Of a stretch of DNA of 64,000 bases, positions 49,657 to 63,200 are shown one piece after another. The DNA comes from Pteria penguin (taxonomy: Eukaryota; Mollusca; Bivalvia; Pterioida; Pteriidae), in NCBI GenBank assembly GCA_035048485.1, contig CM068582.1, forward strand, positions 19,975,570-20,039,569, in the 5' to 3' direction. The notes beneath the pieces are model-generated. The model had not been told where the DNA came from and made no database searches. It was given only the letters and a program-made list of their open reading frames with translations. The position numbers and the translations under genes are program-made. Within the stretch, counting starts at the first letter, position 1; each line of letters begins with the position of its first letter.

Positions 49657-50280
49657 GTTTAGCTTGCCAGGACAAATGTCCGGAGACCTACTATCATACT
49701 TTTGTTGTCACATGTATCCAGTCATAATTAATTTAAAGAAATTAATCAACATAGTTGCTCATTGTCCCACTTGCACTTTAAACGGCTTGATAATCAATCC
49801 TGCTCGATGCCTTTATGGCCTTTCAGGCCTTTGATTTCCATATTTCAACTGTTTTTATGTAATAAATGTAATTGTGAACAAAAGAAATACAAAAATAAAT
49901 AATTTCTAGTATTTTTTCAAAGATTAAAAAAAAAAAAGAAAAAAAGCGGCGAGGAGGGGGATTGGGGTTAGGGTTATATATACTATTACTTTGAATAAAT
50001 GAACTTTAACGGACTTTTGTTTCAGAACTAATCAAAATGATTCAGATGAAATGTGGTATGTATGAAGTACTCATATCCCCTACAAATGATGCTGTTTCGT
50101 TCAGATCCGTGGAGGGTTGGATCCAGGGCAAGATGACATAGCCATCAGAGGGTAGAATGTTCTCTCCTTTGATAAATTTCTTTTTCAGGTTGGCTGCATA
50201 TTACTCATAATGAATACATCAAAGTGATTTAAAGAAGTATTGTTGTTTTGGTTCCAATCTGAAAGTAAATTTTTGACCTT

Positions 50281-50935
50281 TTTATGCCAACCCTTCGAAG
50301 AAAGAGGGGTATATTGTTTTGATGCTGTAAGTCGGACTGTCGGCCGTCGGTCAGTCTATCGGTCCTTTACAATTTCCGCTCATTATCTCTGGAAACAATA
50401 AAGGTATTGAATTTATATTTGGTATACAGATATATCTCAACGATGTCTAGCGTCAAGTTTAAACTTGGTTATTATTCAATAATTTTTGTCATAGTTATCC
50501 CCCATGAAATTAGATATACTGATACATCTAAAAGATGTTTAGTCCAAGTTCAAATTTGGTTATAGTTCAATAGTTTTTGTGAGAGTTATTCCACCTGGAC
50601 TTGGAAAATTTTATACCATTAGCAGTTATCTTCATTTTCTCAGGAACAGCTGGTATAAAGGTAAATCTTAAGGATATCTAGGTTAAGTTAATATGTTATA
50701 ATTAGGATACCTGTCTTTGGCATATTTATTTTGATTTTGTTATGTGTCGTTAGTATTGATGTCTAAATTAAATGAAGACTAGTGACATATCTGTTAATCA
50801 TAAGACACAAACTTTTGAATGGAAAAATTTTGTAGGTGATTATGAGGAGTAGATGACCTCTAATGTGGTCATGTGAGTTCTGCCCACGTTACAAAAATAA
50901 TATATGCTTCGTTGGCGTTGCTCTTGTTTGAACGT
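50281..50935 (+). mobile_element. Possible further Helitron-like element
   Basis: The start ATGCCAACCCTTCGAAGAAA with GGGGTATATTG and then a GTCGGxCxGTCGG stretch has the same layout as the other elements' starts. The end GGCGTTGCTCTTGTTTG loosely resembles the other terminators. Boundaries are uncertain. From here to 51204 nothing else is recognised. Confidence 0.4.
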
Positions 50936-51204
50936 CATTTTGGACTTTGTCATTATTGTCATTTTATATGATTTATTCAATAAAACAAACAAATAAAGCA
51001 TTTATTTGCAAATGTGTGTTTGAAAATATATATTTCAAGGATTATTTGAAAGTGACATCTGGTTAGTCCGACAGAAAATGACAATAAAGCTTGACAACAA
51101 CAGTTAATTTAAAACTACTTCTGTAATGCAGAGATATGCCTAGCTGATCAGCTGATGATGTAAAGTGTTAAATGTGGTGTCCGAAAAACAATTCTAGTTT
51201 ATTT

Positions 51205-54200
51205 CCTAGTCATTCCTGTGGCATCCCATCTGATGATGTGTCTTTGTATATCTGTCAGTGTACGTACTTCTCTAAATTTATCAGTATCTTTTCTTATGAC
51301 AATCCTCTGTAGTTTTGAAAACCTGAGTAAGTTATATAACGTAGTCATGTAGTCACTCACTTCTGATCAGGTGCCTCTATTGATTTGTGGCTTTTTTTGG
51401 TGAAACACGATAATTATTGTAACCTCTTACTTCTGATGAATTGCCTTTGAAGATTTGTAGCAGCTTTTGTATTGGCAGCTTTATTCTCTTCGTTACTACA
51501 CTGAAATTTGATGAAACTTCCATAAAGACTTCCTCCTCTGAAGAAATGGCCATTTTGACATGAAGAATCAATTATTTCGGTATAAATATACACTTGAGTA
51601 TGTTTCAAAACCCTCTTAAATGTTGTTTTCAAAAGTCCTGAACACAACCTGTAGCATCACATCTCAGACGAAGTGCTTCTGTATATGCGGAATTAAGTGC
51701 TGACCCGACACTCCACAATCCCTTCACATCTGATGATGTGCCTCTGTAGCTATGTGAACTAAAGTGTTTCTCTTAATATCTTAAATCCTTGACTTCAGAG
51801 AATTTCTGTTTGCATGTCGAATGACATTTTGCTGTAGTGTATATTGTGTAATGTGGAGTCTATTTCTGTATAGGAACTTAATTGTATGATGCATTTGTAA
51901 GCCATTCACCTATTTTGAGGAATCAGTCTCATGTTGTTTCGTAGTACTGCTGCTCTGAAACGCCATGTAGAGCCTAATCTCAGATGATGTGCCTCTGTAT
52001 TTATGTGGAATTAAGTGCTGATCCGACACTCCACAATCCCTTCACATCTGATGAGGTGCCTCTGCAGTTACGTGGACTAAAGTGCTGCTCTTTATTTCGA
52101 TGAAAAAAAAAAACTGACCTCTGAGAAGATCTTTCTGCATGTAGACAGAAAGATTCTGTAGTGTACTTTGTCTAACAAATGATTTAAGAATTGTGTGATG
52201 CATTCATCATGCCATTTACCTGGTTTTTTTTTTCAAAAATGTCTCACTTTGGGTCCTAGAGTAGCTGCTCTAAAGCGCAATGTAACGTCTTATCTCAGAT
52301 GAAGTGCCTCTGTATCTATGTGTAATTAAGTGCTGAACCGCCACTCCACAATCCCGTCACATCTGATGAGATGCCTGTGTAGCTATGTGGACGTAAGTGC
52401 TGCTCTTTATTTCGATGAAACAATTTACCTCTGAGAAGATCTGTCTGTCTGAGGAATTTGTAGTTGAACCGACACTCCTCAATCCTTTCACATCCGATGA
52501 TGTAGCTAGAAGGACTAAAGTGCTGCTCTTTATTTCTCTGAAGGAGCTGATCTGTTAAAAGAGCGGTTATTATGTATAATGCAGTTTTGCTGTAGCGTAT
52601 GTTGCAATAATGTTGTTCATAATGCAATGCGCCAGTTCTTGGGAAGCTGTGTCACTTTCGTTCCTAAAGTTGCTGAATGGAAAGGACATATAGCGTCTCA
52701 TCTCGGACGATTGGTGGAATTAAGTGCTGACCCGACACCCCACAATCCCGTCACATCTGATGAGATGCCTCTGTAGCTATGTGGACTTAAGTGCTGCTCT
52801 TAATTTCCTTGAAACCATTGACCTCAGAGAAATTCCTTGATCATGTATAATGAAATTCTGCTGTGGTGTTTGTGGTGCACTATCTGAAATGTGGAATCTA
52901 TTTGTTGGTATAAATTTAATAACTGTATAATGCATTCATAATGGCATTCACCTAATCTGAGGAACCTATCTCATATTGTTTTCTAGCACTGCTGCACTTA
53001 AACGCCATGTAGTGTCTCATCTCAGACGATGTGCCTCTGTATATATGTGGAATAAAGTGTTGACCCGACACTCCACTATATCTTCACATCTGATGAGGTG
53101 CCTCTGTAGCTACGTGGGTTAAAGTGCTGCTCTGTATTTCCAGGAAACAATTGACCTCTGAGATAGATTATGTATAATGTAGTGTATGTCGTCTACTGTC
53201 TGTATTTTGATGTCGATATTGTACCATCAAATGAATAATTCTGTAATGCATTCATAATGCAATGCATTCAGTCTTTGGGAACCTTTGTCACTTTCGTTTC
53301 TGGAATTGCTGCACGGAAATGCCATGTAGCGTGTCATGTCAGCTGATGTGCCGCTGTATATCTGTGGGATTAAGTGCTGACCCGACCCTCCACAATATCT
53401 TCACTTCTGATGAGGTGCCTCTGTAGGTATATGAACCTGCTGCTCTGTGTTTCTAGGAAACCGTTGACCTTGAGGAGATCTGTTTGTAAGTAAAATGAAA
53501 GTTTGCCGTAGTTTATGTTGTCTACTGTCTGTGATACGGTGCCTATTTCTTACCATCTACTTAATAATTGTTTTTTGCATTCACCTTTATTAAGGAACTT
53601 GTCTCAATTTGTTTAGTAGAATTGATGCACTGAAAAGGCCATATAGCGTCTCATCTCAGATGATGTGCCTCTGTATATCTGTGGGATTAAATGCTGACCC
53701 GACACTCCACAATCCCGTCACATCTGATGAGATGCCTCTGTAAATATGTGGACTGAAGTGCTGCTCTTTATTTTAATATAGAAAAATAGATTCCACTTTT
53801 CAGATAGTGCACCACATACACCACAGTAGAATGTTATACTGCATAGAAAGGCCATGTAGCGCCTCATCTCAGATGATGTGCCTCTGTATATCTGTGGGAT
53901 TAAGTGTTGACCCGACACCCCACAATCCCGTCACATCTGATGAGATGCCTCTGTAGCTATGTGGATTTAAGTGCTGCTCTTTATTTTGATGAAAGAATTG
54001 ACCTCGGAGAAGATCTATCGGTTTGAAAAATAAAAGTTTGCTGTAGTTTATGTTGTCTACTGCCTGTTATACGATGTGTATTTCTTACCATCTACTTAAT
54101 AATTGTTTTCTGTATTCATAATGGCATTCACCTTTATCAAGGAACCTGTCTCAATTTCTGTAGTAGAATTGATGCACTGAACAGATCATGTAGCGTCTGA

Positions 54201-57200
54201 TCTCAGATGATGTGCCTCTGTTTATCTGTGGGATTAAGTGCTGACCCGACACTCGACAATCCCGTCACATCTGATGAGATGCCTCTGTAGCTATCTGGGT
54301 TAAAGTGCTGCTCTTAATGTCCATGAAACTCTCAACCACAGTGAACCTCCGTGAACATTTATGATGAAATTCTACTCTGTGGTGTATGTGGTGCACTATC
54401 TGAAAAATGGAATCTTTTTGTTGGTATCAATTAACTATATAATGCAGTCATAAGTGCATTCTCCTATTTTGAGGAACCTGTCTCACATTGTTTCCTGGCA
54501 TTGCTACACTTAAACACCATGTAGCGTCTCATCTCAGACGATGTGCCTCTGTATATATGTGGAAGAAAGTGTTGACCCGACACTCCATAATATTTTCACA
54601 TCTGATGAGGTGCCTTTGCAGTTATGTGGAAGAAAGTGCTGCTTTGTATTTCCAGGAAACAATTGACCTCTGAGAAGATCTGTCTAACAGTAGAATAAAA
54701 GTTTGCCATAGTTTATGTTGTCTATTGTCTGTGATACGGTGTTTTTTTCTTACCATCTATTTTATAATTGTTTTCTGTATTCATAATCGCATTCACCTTT
54801 ATTAAGGATCCTGTCGCAATTTGTTTAGTAGAATTGATGCACTGAAAAGGCCATGTAGCGTCTCATATCAGATGATGTGCCTTTGTATATCTGTGGAATT
54901 AAGTGCTGACCCCACACTGCACAATCCCGTCAGATCTGATGGGATGCCTCTGTAGCTATGTGAAATTAAGTGCTGCTCTTTATTTCGATGAAATAATTGA
55001 CCTCTGAGAAGGTCTGTCGGTTTGAAAAATGAAAGTTTGCTGTAGTGTATGTTGTCTAGTATTTGTGATATGGAGTCGGCCTGTTACAATCAACATAAAA
55101 CTTGTATGCTGCATGGATAGTAGCATTCACCTGTATTGGGGAATTTGTCCAAATTTGCTAAGTAGTATTGCTGCATAGAAAGGCCATGTAGCGCCTCATC
55201 TCAGATGATGTGCCTCTGTATGTATGTGGATTTAAGTGCTGACCCAACATTCCACAATTCCTTTCACATCTGATGAGGTGCCTCTGAAGGTACGTGCGTG
55301 AAAGTACTGCTTTGTATTTCCAGGAAACAATTGACCTCTGAGAAGATCTGTCTGAAAGTAGAATGAATGTTTGCTGTAGTGTATGTTGTCTACTGCCTGT
55401 GATACTCTGTCTATTTCTTACCATCTACTCAATAATTGTTTCTGTATTCATAATGGCATTCACCTTTATCAAGGAACCTGTCTCAATGTCTGTAGTAGAA
55501 TTGATGCACTGAAAAGGCCATGTAGCGTCTCATCTCAGATGATGTGCCTCTGTTTATCTGTGGGATTAAGTGCTGACCCGACACTCCACAACCCCGTCAC
55601 ATCTGATGAGATGCCTCTGTAGCTATCTGGGTTAAAGTGCTCCTCTTAATTTAAGGAAATTCTACTGTGGTGTATGTTGTGCACTATCTGAAAAGTGGAA
55701 TCTATTTGTTCGGTATCAATTAACTATATAATGCAGTCATAAGTGTATTCACCTATTTTGAGGAACCTGTCTCACATTGTTTCCTGGCATTGCTACACTT
55801 AAACGCCATGTAGCGTCTGATCTCAGACGATGTGCCTCTGTATATATGTGGAACAAAGTGTTGACCCGACACTCCATAATATTTTCACATTTGATGAGGT
55901 GCTTTTGTAGTTTTGTGGAAGAAAGTGCTGCTCTGTATTTCCAGGAAACAATTGACTTCTGAGAAGATCTGTCTGTCAGTAGAATAAAAGTTTGCCGTAG
56001 TTTATGTTGTGTATTGTCTGTGATACGGTGTCTTTTTCTTACCATCTATTTTATAATTGTTTTCTGTATTCATAATGGCATTCACCTTTATTAATTTAAG
56101 GATCTGGTCTCAATTTGTTTTGTAGAATTGATGTATAAAAGGCCATGTAGCGCCTCATCTCAGATGATGTGCCTCTGTATATTTTTGGGATTAAATGCAG
56201 ACCCGACACTCCACAATCCCGTCACATCTGATGAGATGCCTCTGTAGCCATGTGGACTTAAGTGCTGCTCTTTATTTCGATGAAACAATTGAAATCTGAA
56301 ATGATCTGTATGTTTGAAAAATGAAAGTTTGCTGTAGTGTATGTTGTCTAGTATTTGTGATATGGAGTATGTTTGTTACAATGAACTTAATAATTGTATG
56401 CTGCATGGATAGTAGCATTCACCTGTATTGGGGAATTTGTTTAAATTTGCTAAGGTAGAATTGTTGCATTTAAAAGGCCATGTAGCGCCTCATCTCAGAT
56501 GATGTGCCTCTGTATGTATGTGGAATTAAGTGCTGACCCGACACTCCACAATCCCTTCACATCTGATGAGGTGCCTCTGTAGGTACGTGGACTAAAGTGC
56601 TGTTCTTTGTTTCGATGAAAAAAAACCTGACTTCTGAGAAGATCTCTGTGCATGTAGATTGAAAGATTCTGTAGTGTGCTTTGTCTAACAAACGATTTAA
56701 GAATTCTGTGATGCCTTCATAATGCCATTTATCTGTTTTTTTTTCAAAAATGTCTCACATTCGGTCCTAGAATAGCTGCTCTAAAGCGCAATGTAACGTC
56801 TTATATCAGATGAAGTGCCTCTGTATATATGTGTAGTTAAGTCCTGAACCGACACTCCACAATCCCTTCACATCTGATGAGATGCCTCTGTAGGTATGTG
56901 GACTTAAGTGCTGCTCTTTCTTTTGATGAAAGAATTGACCTCTGAGAAGATTTATTGGTTTGAAAAATGAAAGTTTGCTGTAGTTTATGTTGTCTAGTAT
57001 TTGTAATATGGAGTCTGTTTGTTACAATGAACTTAAAACTTGTATGCTGCATGTGTAATAGCATTCACTTGTATTGGGAAATTTGTCCAAATTTGCTAAG
57101 TGGAATTACTGCATAGAAAGGCCATGTAGCGCCTCATCTCAGATGATGTGCCTCTGTATATCTGTGGGATTAAGTGCTGACCCGACACCCCACAATCCCG

Positions 57201-60200
57201 TCACATCTGATGAGATGCCTCTGTAGCTATGTGGATTTAAGTGCTGCTCTTTATTTTGATGAAAGAATTGACCTCGGAGAAGATCTATCGGTTTGAAAAA
57301 TAAAAGTTTGCTGTAGTTTATGTTGTCTATTGTCTGTGATACGATGTCTATTTCTTATCTACTTAATAATTGTTTTCTGTATTCATAATGGCATTCACCT
57401 TTATCAAGGAACCTGTCTCAATTTCTGTAGTAGAATTGATGCACTGAACAGGTCATGTAGCGTGTCATCTCAGATGGTGTGCCTCTGTTTATCTGTGGGA
57501 TTAAGTGCTGACCCGACACTCCACAATCCCGTCACATCTGATGAGGTGCCTCTGTAGCTATCTGGGTTAAAGTGCTGCTCTTAATTTCCATGAAACCCTT
57601 GACCTCACAGAACTTCCGTGATCATGTATAATGATATTGTACTGTGGTGTATGTGGTGCACTATCTGAAATGTGGAATCTATTTGTTGGTATCAATTAAC
57701 TGTATAATGCAGTCATAAGGGTATTCACCTATTTTGAGGAACCTATCTCATATTGTTTCCTGGCATTGATACACTTAAACGCCATGTAGCGTCTCATCTC
57801 AGACGATGTGCCTCTGTATATATGTGGAACAAAGTGTTGACCCGACACTCCATAATATTTTCACATCTGATGAGTTGCCTTTGTAGTTATGTGGAAGAAA
57901 GTGCTGCTCCGTATTTCGAGGAAACAATTGACTTCTGAGAAGATCTGTCTGAATGTACAATGAAAGTTTGCCATAGTTTATGTTGTCTACTGTCTTTGAT
58001 ATGATGTCTATTTCTTACCATCTACTTAATAATTGTTTTCTGTATTCATAATGGCATTCACCTTTATTAATTTAAGGAACTTGTCTCAATTTGTTTTGTA
58101 GAATTGTAGTGGCCATGCAGCGCCTCATCTCAGATGATGTGCCTCTGTATATATGTGGAATTAAATGCTGACCCGACATTCCACAATTCCTTCACATCTG
58201 ATGATGTGCCTCTGTAGGTACGTGGGTTAAAGTACTGTAAGGAACCTGTCTCAATTTGTGTTGTAGAATTGATGTATTGAAAAGGCCATGTAGCGTCTCA
58301 TCTCAGATGATGTGCCTCTGTATATCTTTGGGATTAAATGCTGACCCGACACTCCACAACCCCGTCACATGTGATGAGATGCCTCTGTAGCTATCTGGGG
58401 TAAAGTGCTGCTCTTAATTTCCATGAAACTCTTAACCTCAGAGAACCTCCGTGATCGTGTATAATGAAATTCTGCTGTGGTGTATGTGGAGCACTATCTG
58501 AAAACTGGAATCCATTTGTTGGTATCAATTAACTATATAATGCAGTCATAAGTGCATTCACCTATTTTGAGGAACCTGTCTCACATTGTTTCCTGGCATT
58601 GCTACATTTAAACGCCATGTAGCGTCTCATCTCAGACGATGTGCCTCTGTATATATGTGGAACAAAGTGTTGACTCTACACTCCATAATATTTTCACATC
58701 TGATGAGGTGCCTTTGTAGTTATGTGGAAGAAAGTGCTGCTCTGTATTTCCAGGAAACAATTGACCTCTGAGAAGATCTGTCTGTCAGTAGAATAAAAAT
58801 TTGCCATAGTTTATGTTGTCTATTTTCTATGATACGGTGTCTATTTCTGACCATTAGTTAATAATTCTTTTCGGTATTGATAATGGCATTCACATTTATC
58901 AATTTAAGGAACTTGTCTGAACTTGTTTTGTAGAATTGATGCATTGTAAAGGCCATGTAGCGTCTCATCTCAGATGATGTGCCAGTGTATATCTGTGGGA
59001 TTAAGTGCTGATCCGACACTCCACAATCCCGTCACATCTGATGAGGTGCCTCTGTAGCTATGTGGACTTAAGTGCTGCTCTTTATTTCGATGAAACAATT
59101 GCAATCTGAAATGATCTGTATGTTTGAAAAATGAAAGTTTGCTGTAGTGTATGTTGTCTAGTATTTGTGATATGGAGTGTGTTTGTTACAATGAACTTAA
59201 TAATTGTATGCTGCATGGATAGTAGCATTCACCTGTATTGGGGAATTTGTCTAAATTTGCTAAGGTAGAATTGCTGGACTTAAAAGGCCATGTAGCGCCT
59301 CATCTCTGATGATGTGCCTCTGTATGTATGTGGAATTAAGTGCTGACCCGACACTCCACAATCCCTTCACATCTGATGAGATGCCTCTGTAGGTATATGG
59401 ACTTAAGTGCTGCTCTTTATTTTGATGAAAGAATTGACCTCTGAGAAGATATATCGGTTTGAAAAATGAAAGTTTGCTGTAGTTTATGTTGTCTAGTATT
59501 TGTAATATGGAGTCTGTTTGTTACAATGAACTTAAAACTTGTATGCTGCATGTATAATAGCATTCACTTGTATTGGGAAATTTGTCCAAATTTGCTAAGT
59601 GGAATTACTGCATAGAAAGGCCATGTAGCGCCTCATCTCAGATGATGTGCCTCTGTATATCTGTGGGATTAAGTGCTGACCCGACACCCCACAATCCCGT
59701 CACATCTGATGAGATGCCTCTGTAGCTATGTGGATTTAAGTGCTGCTCTTTATTTTGATGAAAGAATTGACCTCGGAGAAGATCTATCGGTTTGAAAAAT
59801 AAAAGTTTGCTGTAGTTTATGTTGTCTATTGTCTGTGATACGATGTCTATTTCTTATCTACTTAATAATTGTTTTCTGTATTCATAATGGCATTCACCTT
59901 TATCAAGGAACCTGTCTCAATTTCTGTAGTAGAATTGATGCACTGAACAGGTCATGTAGCGTCTCATCTCAGATGATGTGCCTCTGTATATCTGTGGGAT
60001 TAAGTGCTGACCCGACACTCCACAATCCCGTCACATCTGATGAGGTGCCTCTGTAGCTATCTGGGTTAAAGTGCTGCTCTTAATTTCCATGAAACCCTTG
60101 ACCTCAAAGAACTTCCGTGATCATGTATAATGAAATTGTATTGTGGTGTATGTGGTGCACTATCTGAAATGTGGAATCTATTTGTTGGTATCAATTAACT

Positions 60201-63200
60201 GTATAATGCAGTCATAAGGGTATTCACCTATTTTGAGGAACCTATCTCATATTGTTTCCTGGCATTGATACACTTAAACGCCATGTAGCGTCTCATCTCA
60301 GACGATGTGCCTCTGTATATATGTGGAATAAAGTGCTGACCCGACACTCCACTATATCTTCACTTCTGATGAGATGCCTCTGTAGGTATGTGGAAGAAAG
60401 TGCTGCTCCGTATTTCGAGGAAACAATTGACTTCTGAGAAGATCTGTCTGAATGTACAATGAAAGTTTGCCATAGTTTATGTTGTCTACTGTCTTTGATA
60501 TGATGTCTATTTCTTACCATCTACTTAATAATTGTTTTCTGTATTCATAATGGCATTCACCTTTATTAATTTAAGGAACTTGTCTCAATTTGTTTTGTAG
60601 AATTGTAGTGGCCATGCAGCGCCTCATCTCAGATGATGTGCCTCTGTATATATGTGGAATTAAATGCTGACCCGACATTCCACAATTCCTTCACATCTGA
60701 TGATGTGCCTCTGTAGGTACGTGGGTTAAAGTACTGTAAGGAACCTGTCTCAATTTGTGTTGTAGAATTGATGTATTGAAAAGGCCATGTAGCGTCTCAT
60801 CTCAGATGATGTGCCTCTGTATATCTTTGGGATTAAATGCTGACCCGACACTCCACAACCCCGTCACATGTGATGAGATGCCTCTGTAGCTATCTGGGGT
60901 AAAGTGCTGCTCTTAATTTCCATGAAACTCTTAACCTCAGAGAACCTCCGTGATCGTGTATAATGAAATTCTGCTGTGGTGTATGTGGAGCACTATCTGA
61001 AAACTGGAATCCATTTGTTGGTATCAATTAACTATATAATGCAGTCATAAGTGCATTCACCTATTTTGAGGAACCTGTCTCACATTGTTTCCTGGCATTG
61101 CTACATTTAAACGCCATGTAGCGTCTCATCTCAGACGATGTGCCTCTGTATATATGTGGAACAAAGTGTTGACTCTACACTCCATAATATTTTCACATCT
61201 GATGAGGTGCCTTTGTAGTTATGTGGAAGAAAGTGCTGCTCTGTATTTCCAGGAAACAATTGACCTCTGAGAAGATCTGTCTGTCAGTAGAATAAAAATT
61301 TGCCATAGTTTATGTTGTCTATTTTCTATGATACGGTGTTTTTTTCTTACCATCTATTTTATAATTGTTTTCTGTATTCATAATGGCATTCACCTTTATT
61401 AATTTAAGGAACTTGTCTCAATTTGTGTTGTAGAATTGATGTATTGAAAAGGCCATGTAGCGTCTCATCTCAGATGATGTGCCTCTGTATATCTTTGGGA
61501 TTAAATGCTGACCCGACACTCCACAATCCCGTCACATCTGATGAGATGCCTCTGTAGCTATGTGGACTTAAGTGCTGCTCTTTATTTCGATGAAACAATT
61601 GCAATCTGAAATGATCTGTATGTTTGAAAAATGAAAGTTTGCTGTAGTGTATGTTGTCTAGTATTTGTGATATGGAGTGTGTTTGTTACAATGAACTTAA
61701 TAATTGTATGCTGCATGGATAGTAGCATTCACCTGTATTGGGGAATTTGTCTAAATTTGCTAAGGTAGAATTGCTGGACTTAAAAGGCCATGTAGCGCCT
61801 CATCTCTGATGATGTGCCTCTGTATGTATGTGGAATTAAGTGCTGACCCGACACTCCACAATCCCTTCACATCTGATGAGATGCCTCTGTAGGTATATGG
61901 ACTTAAGTGCTGCTCTTTATTTTGATGAAAGAATTGACCTCTGAGAAGATATATCGGTTTGAAAAATGAAAGTTTGCTGTAGTTTATGTTGTCTAGTATT
62001 TGTAATATGGAGTCTGTTTGTTACAATGAACTTAAAACTTGTATGCTGCATGTATAATAGCATTCACTTGTATTGGGAAATTTGTCCAAATTTGCTAAGT
62101 GGAATTACTGCATAGAAAGGCCATGTAGCGCCTCATCTCAGATGATGTGCCTCTGTATATCTGTGGGATTAAGTGCTGACCCGACACCCCACAATCCCGT
62201 CACATCTGATGAGATGCCTCTGTAGCTATGTGGATTTAAGTGCTGCTCTTTATTTTGATGAAAGAATTGACCTCGGAGAAGATCTATCGGTTTGAAAAAT
62301 AAAAGTTTGCTGTAGTTTATGTTGTCTATTGTCTGTGATACGATGTCTATTTCTTATCTACTTAATAATTGTTTTCTGTATTCATAATGGCATTCACCTT
62401 TATCAAGGAACCTGTCTCAATTTCTGTAGTAGAATTGATGCACTGAACAGGTCATGTAGCGTGTCATCTCAGATGGTGTGCCTCTGTTTATCTGTGGGAT
62501 TAAGTGCTGACCTGACACTCCACAATCCCGTCACATCTGATGAGATGCCTCTGTAGCTATCTGGGTTAAAGTGCTGCTCTGAATTTCCATGAAACTCTTG
62601 GCATCAGAGAACCTCCGTGATCGTGTATAATGAAATTCTACTCTGTGGTGTATGTGGAGCACTATCTGAAAAGTGGAATGTATTTGTTGGTATCAATTAA
62701 CTATATAATGCAGTCATAAGTGCATTCACCTATTTTGAGGAACCTGTCTCACATTGTTTCCTGGCATTGCTACATTTAAACGCCATGTAGCGTCTCATCT
62801 CAGACGATGTGCCTCTGTATATATGTGGAACAAAGTGTTGACTCTACACTCCATAATATTTTCACATCTGATGAGGTGCCTTTGTAGTTATGTGGAAGAA
62901 AGTGCTGCTCTGTATTTCCAGGAAACAATTGACCTCTGCAAAGATCTGTCTGTCAGTAGAATAAAAATTGCCATAGTTTATGTTGTCTATTTTCTATGAT
63001 ACGGTGTTTTTTTCTTACCATCTATTTTATAATTGTTTTCTGTATTCATAATGGCATTCACCTTTATTAATTTAAGGAACTTGTCTCAATTTGTGTTGTA
63101 GAATTGATGTATTGAAAAGGCCATGTAGCGTCTCATCTCAGATGATGTGCCTCTGTATATCTTTGGGATTAAATGCTGACCCGACACTCCACAATCCCGT

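Noticed and set aside
52316..62999. Recurrent 60-103-codon open frames in the 332-bp array
   Set aside because: They recur once per monomer and end at conserved stops. No long frame joins monomers, so no functional gene is claimed; the zinc-finger resemblance is reported only as a hypothesis.
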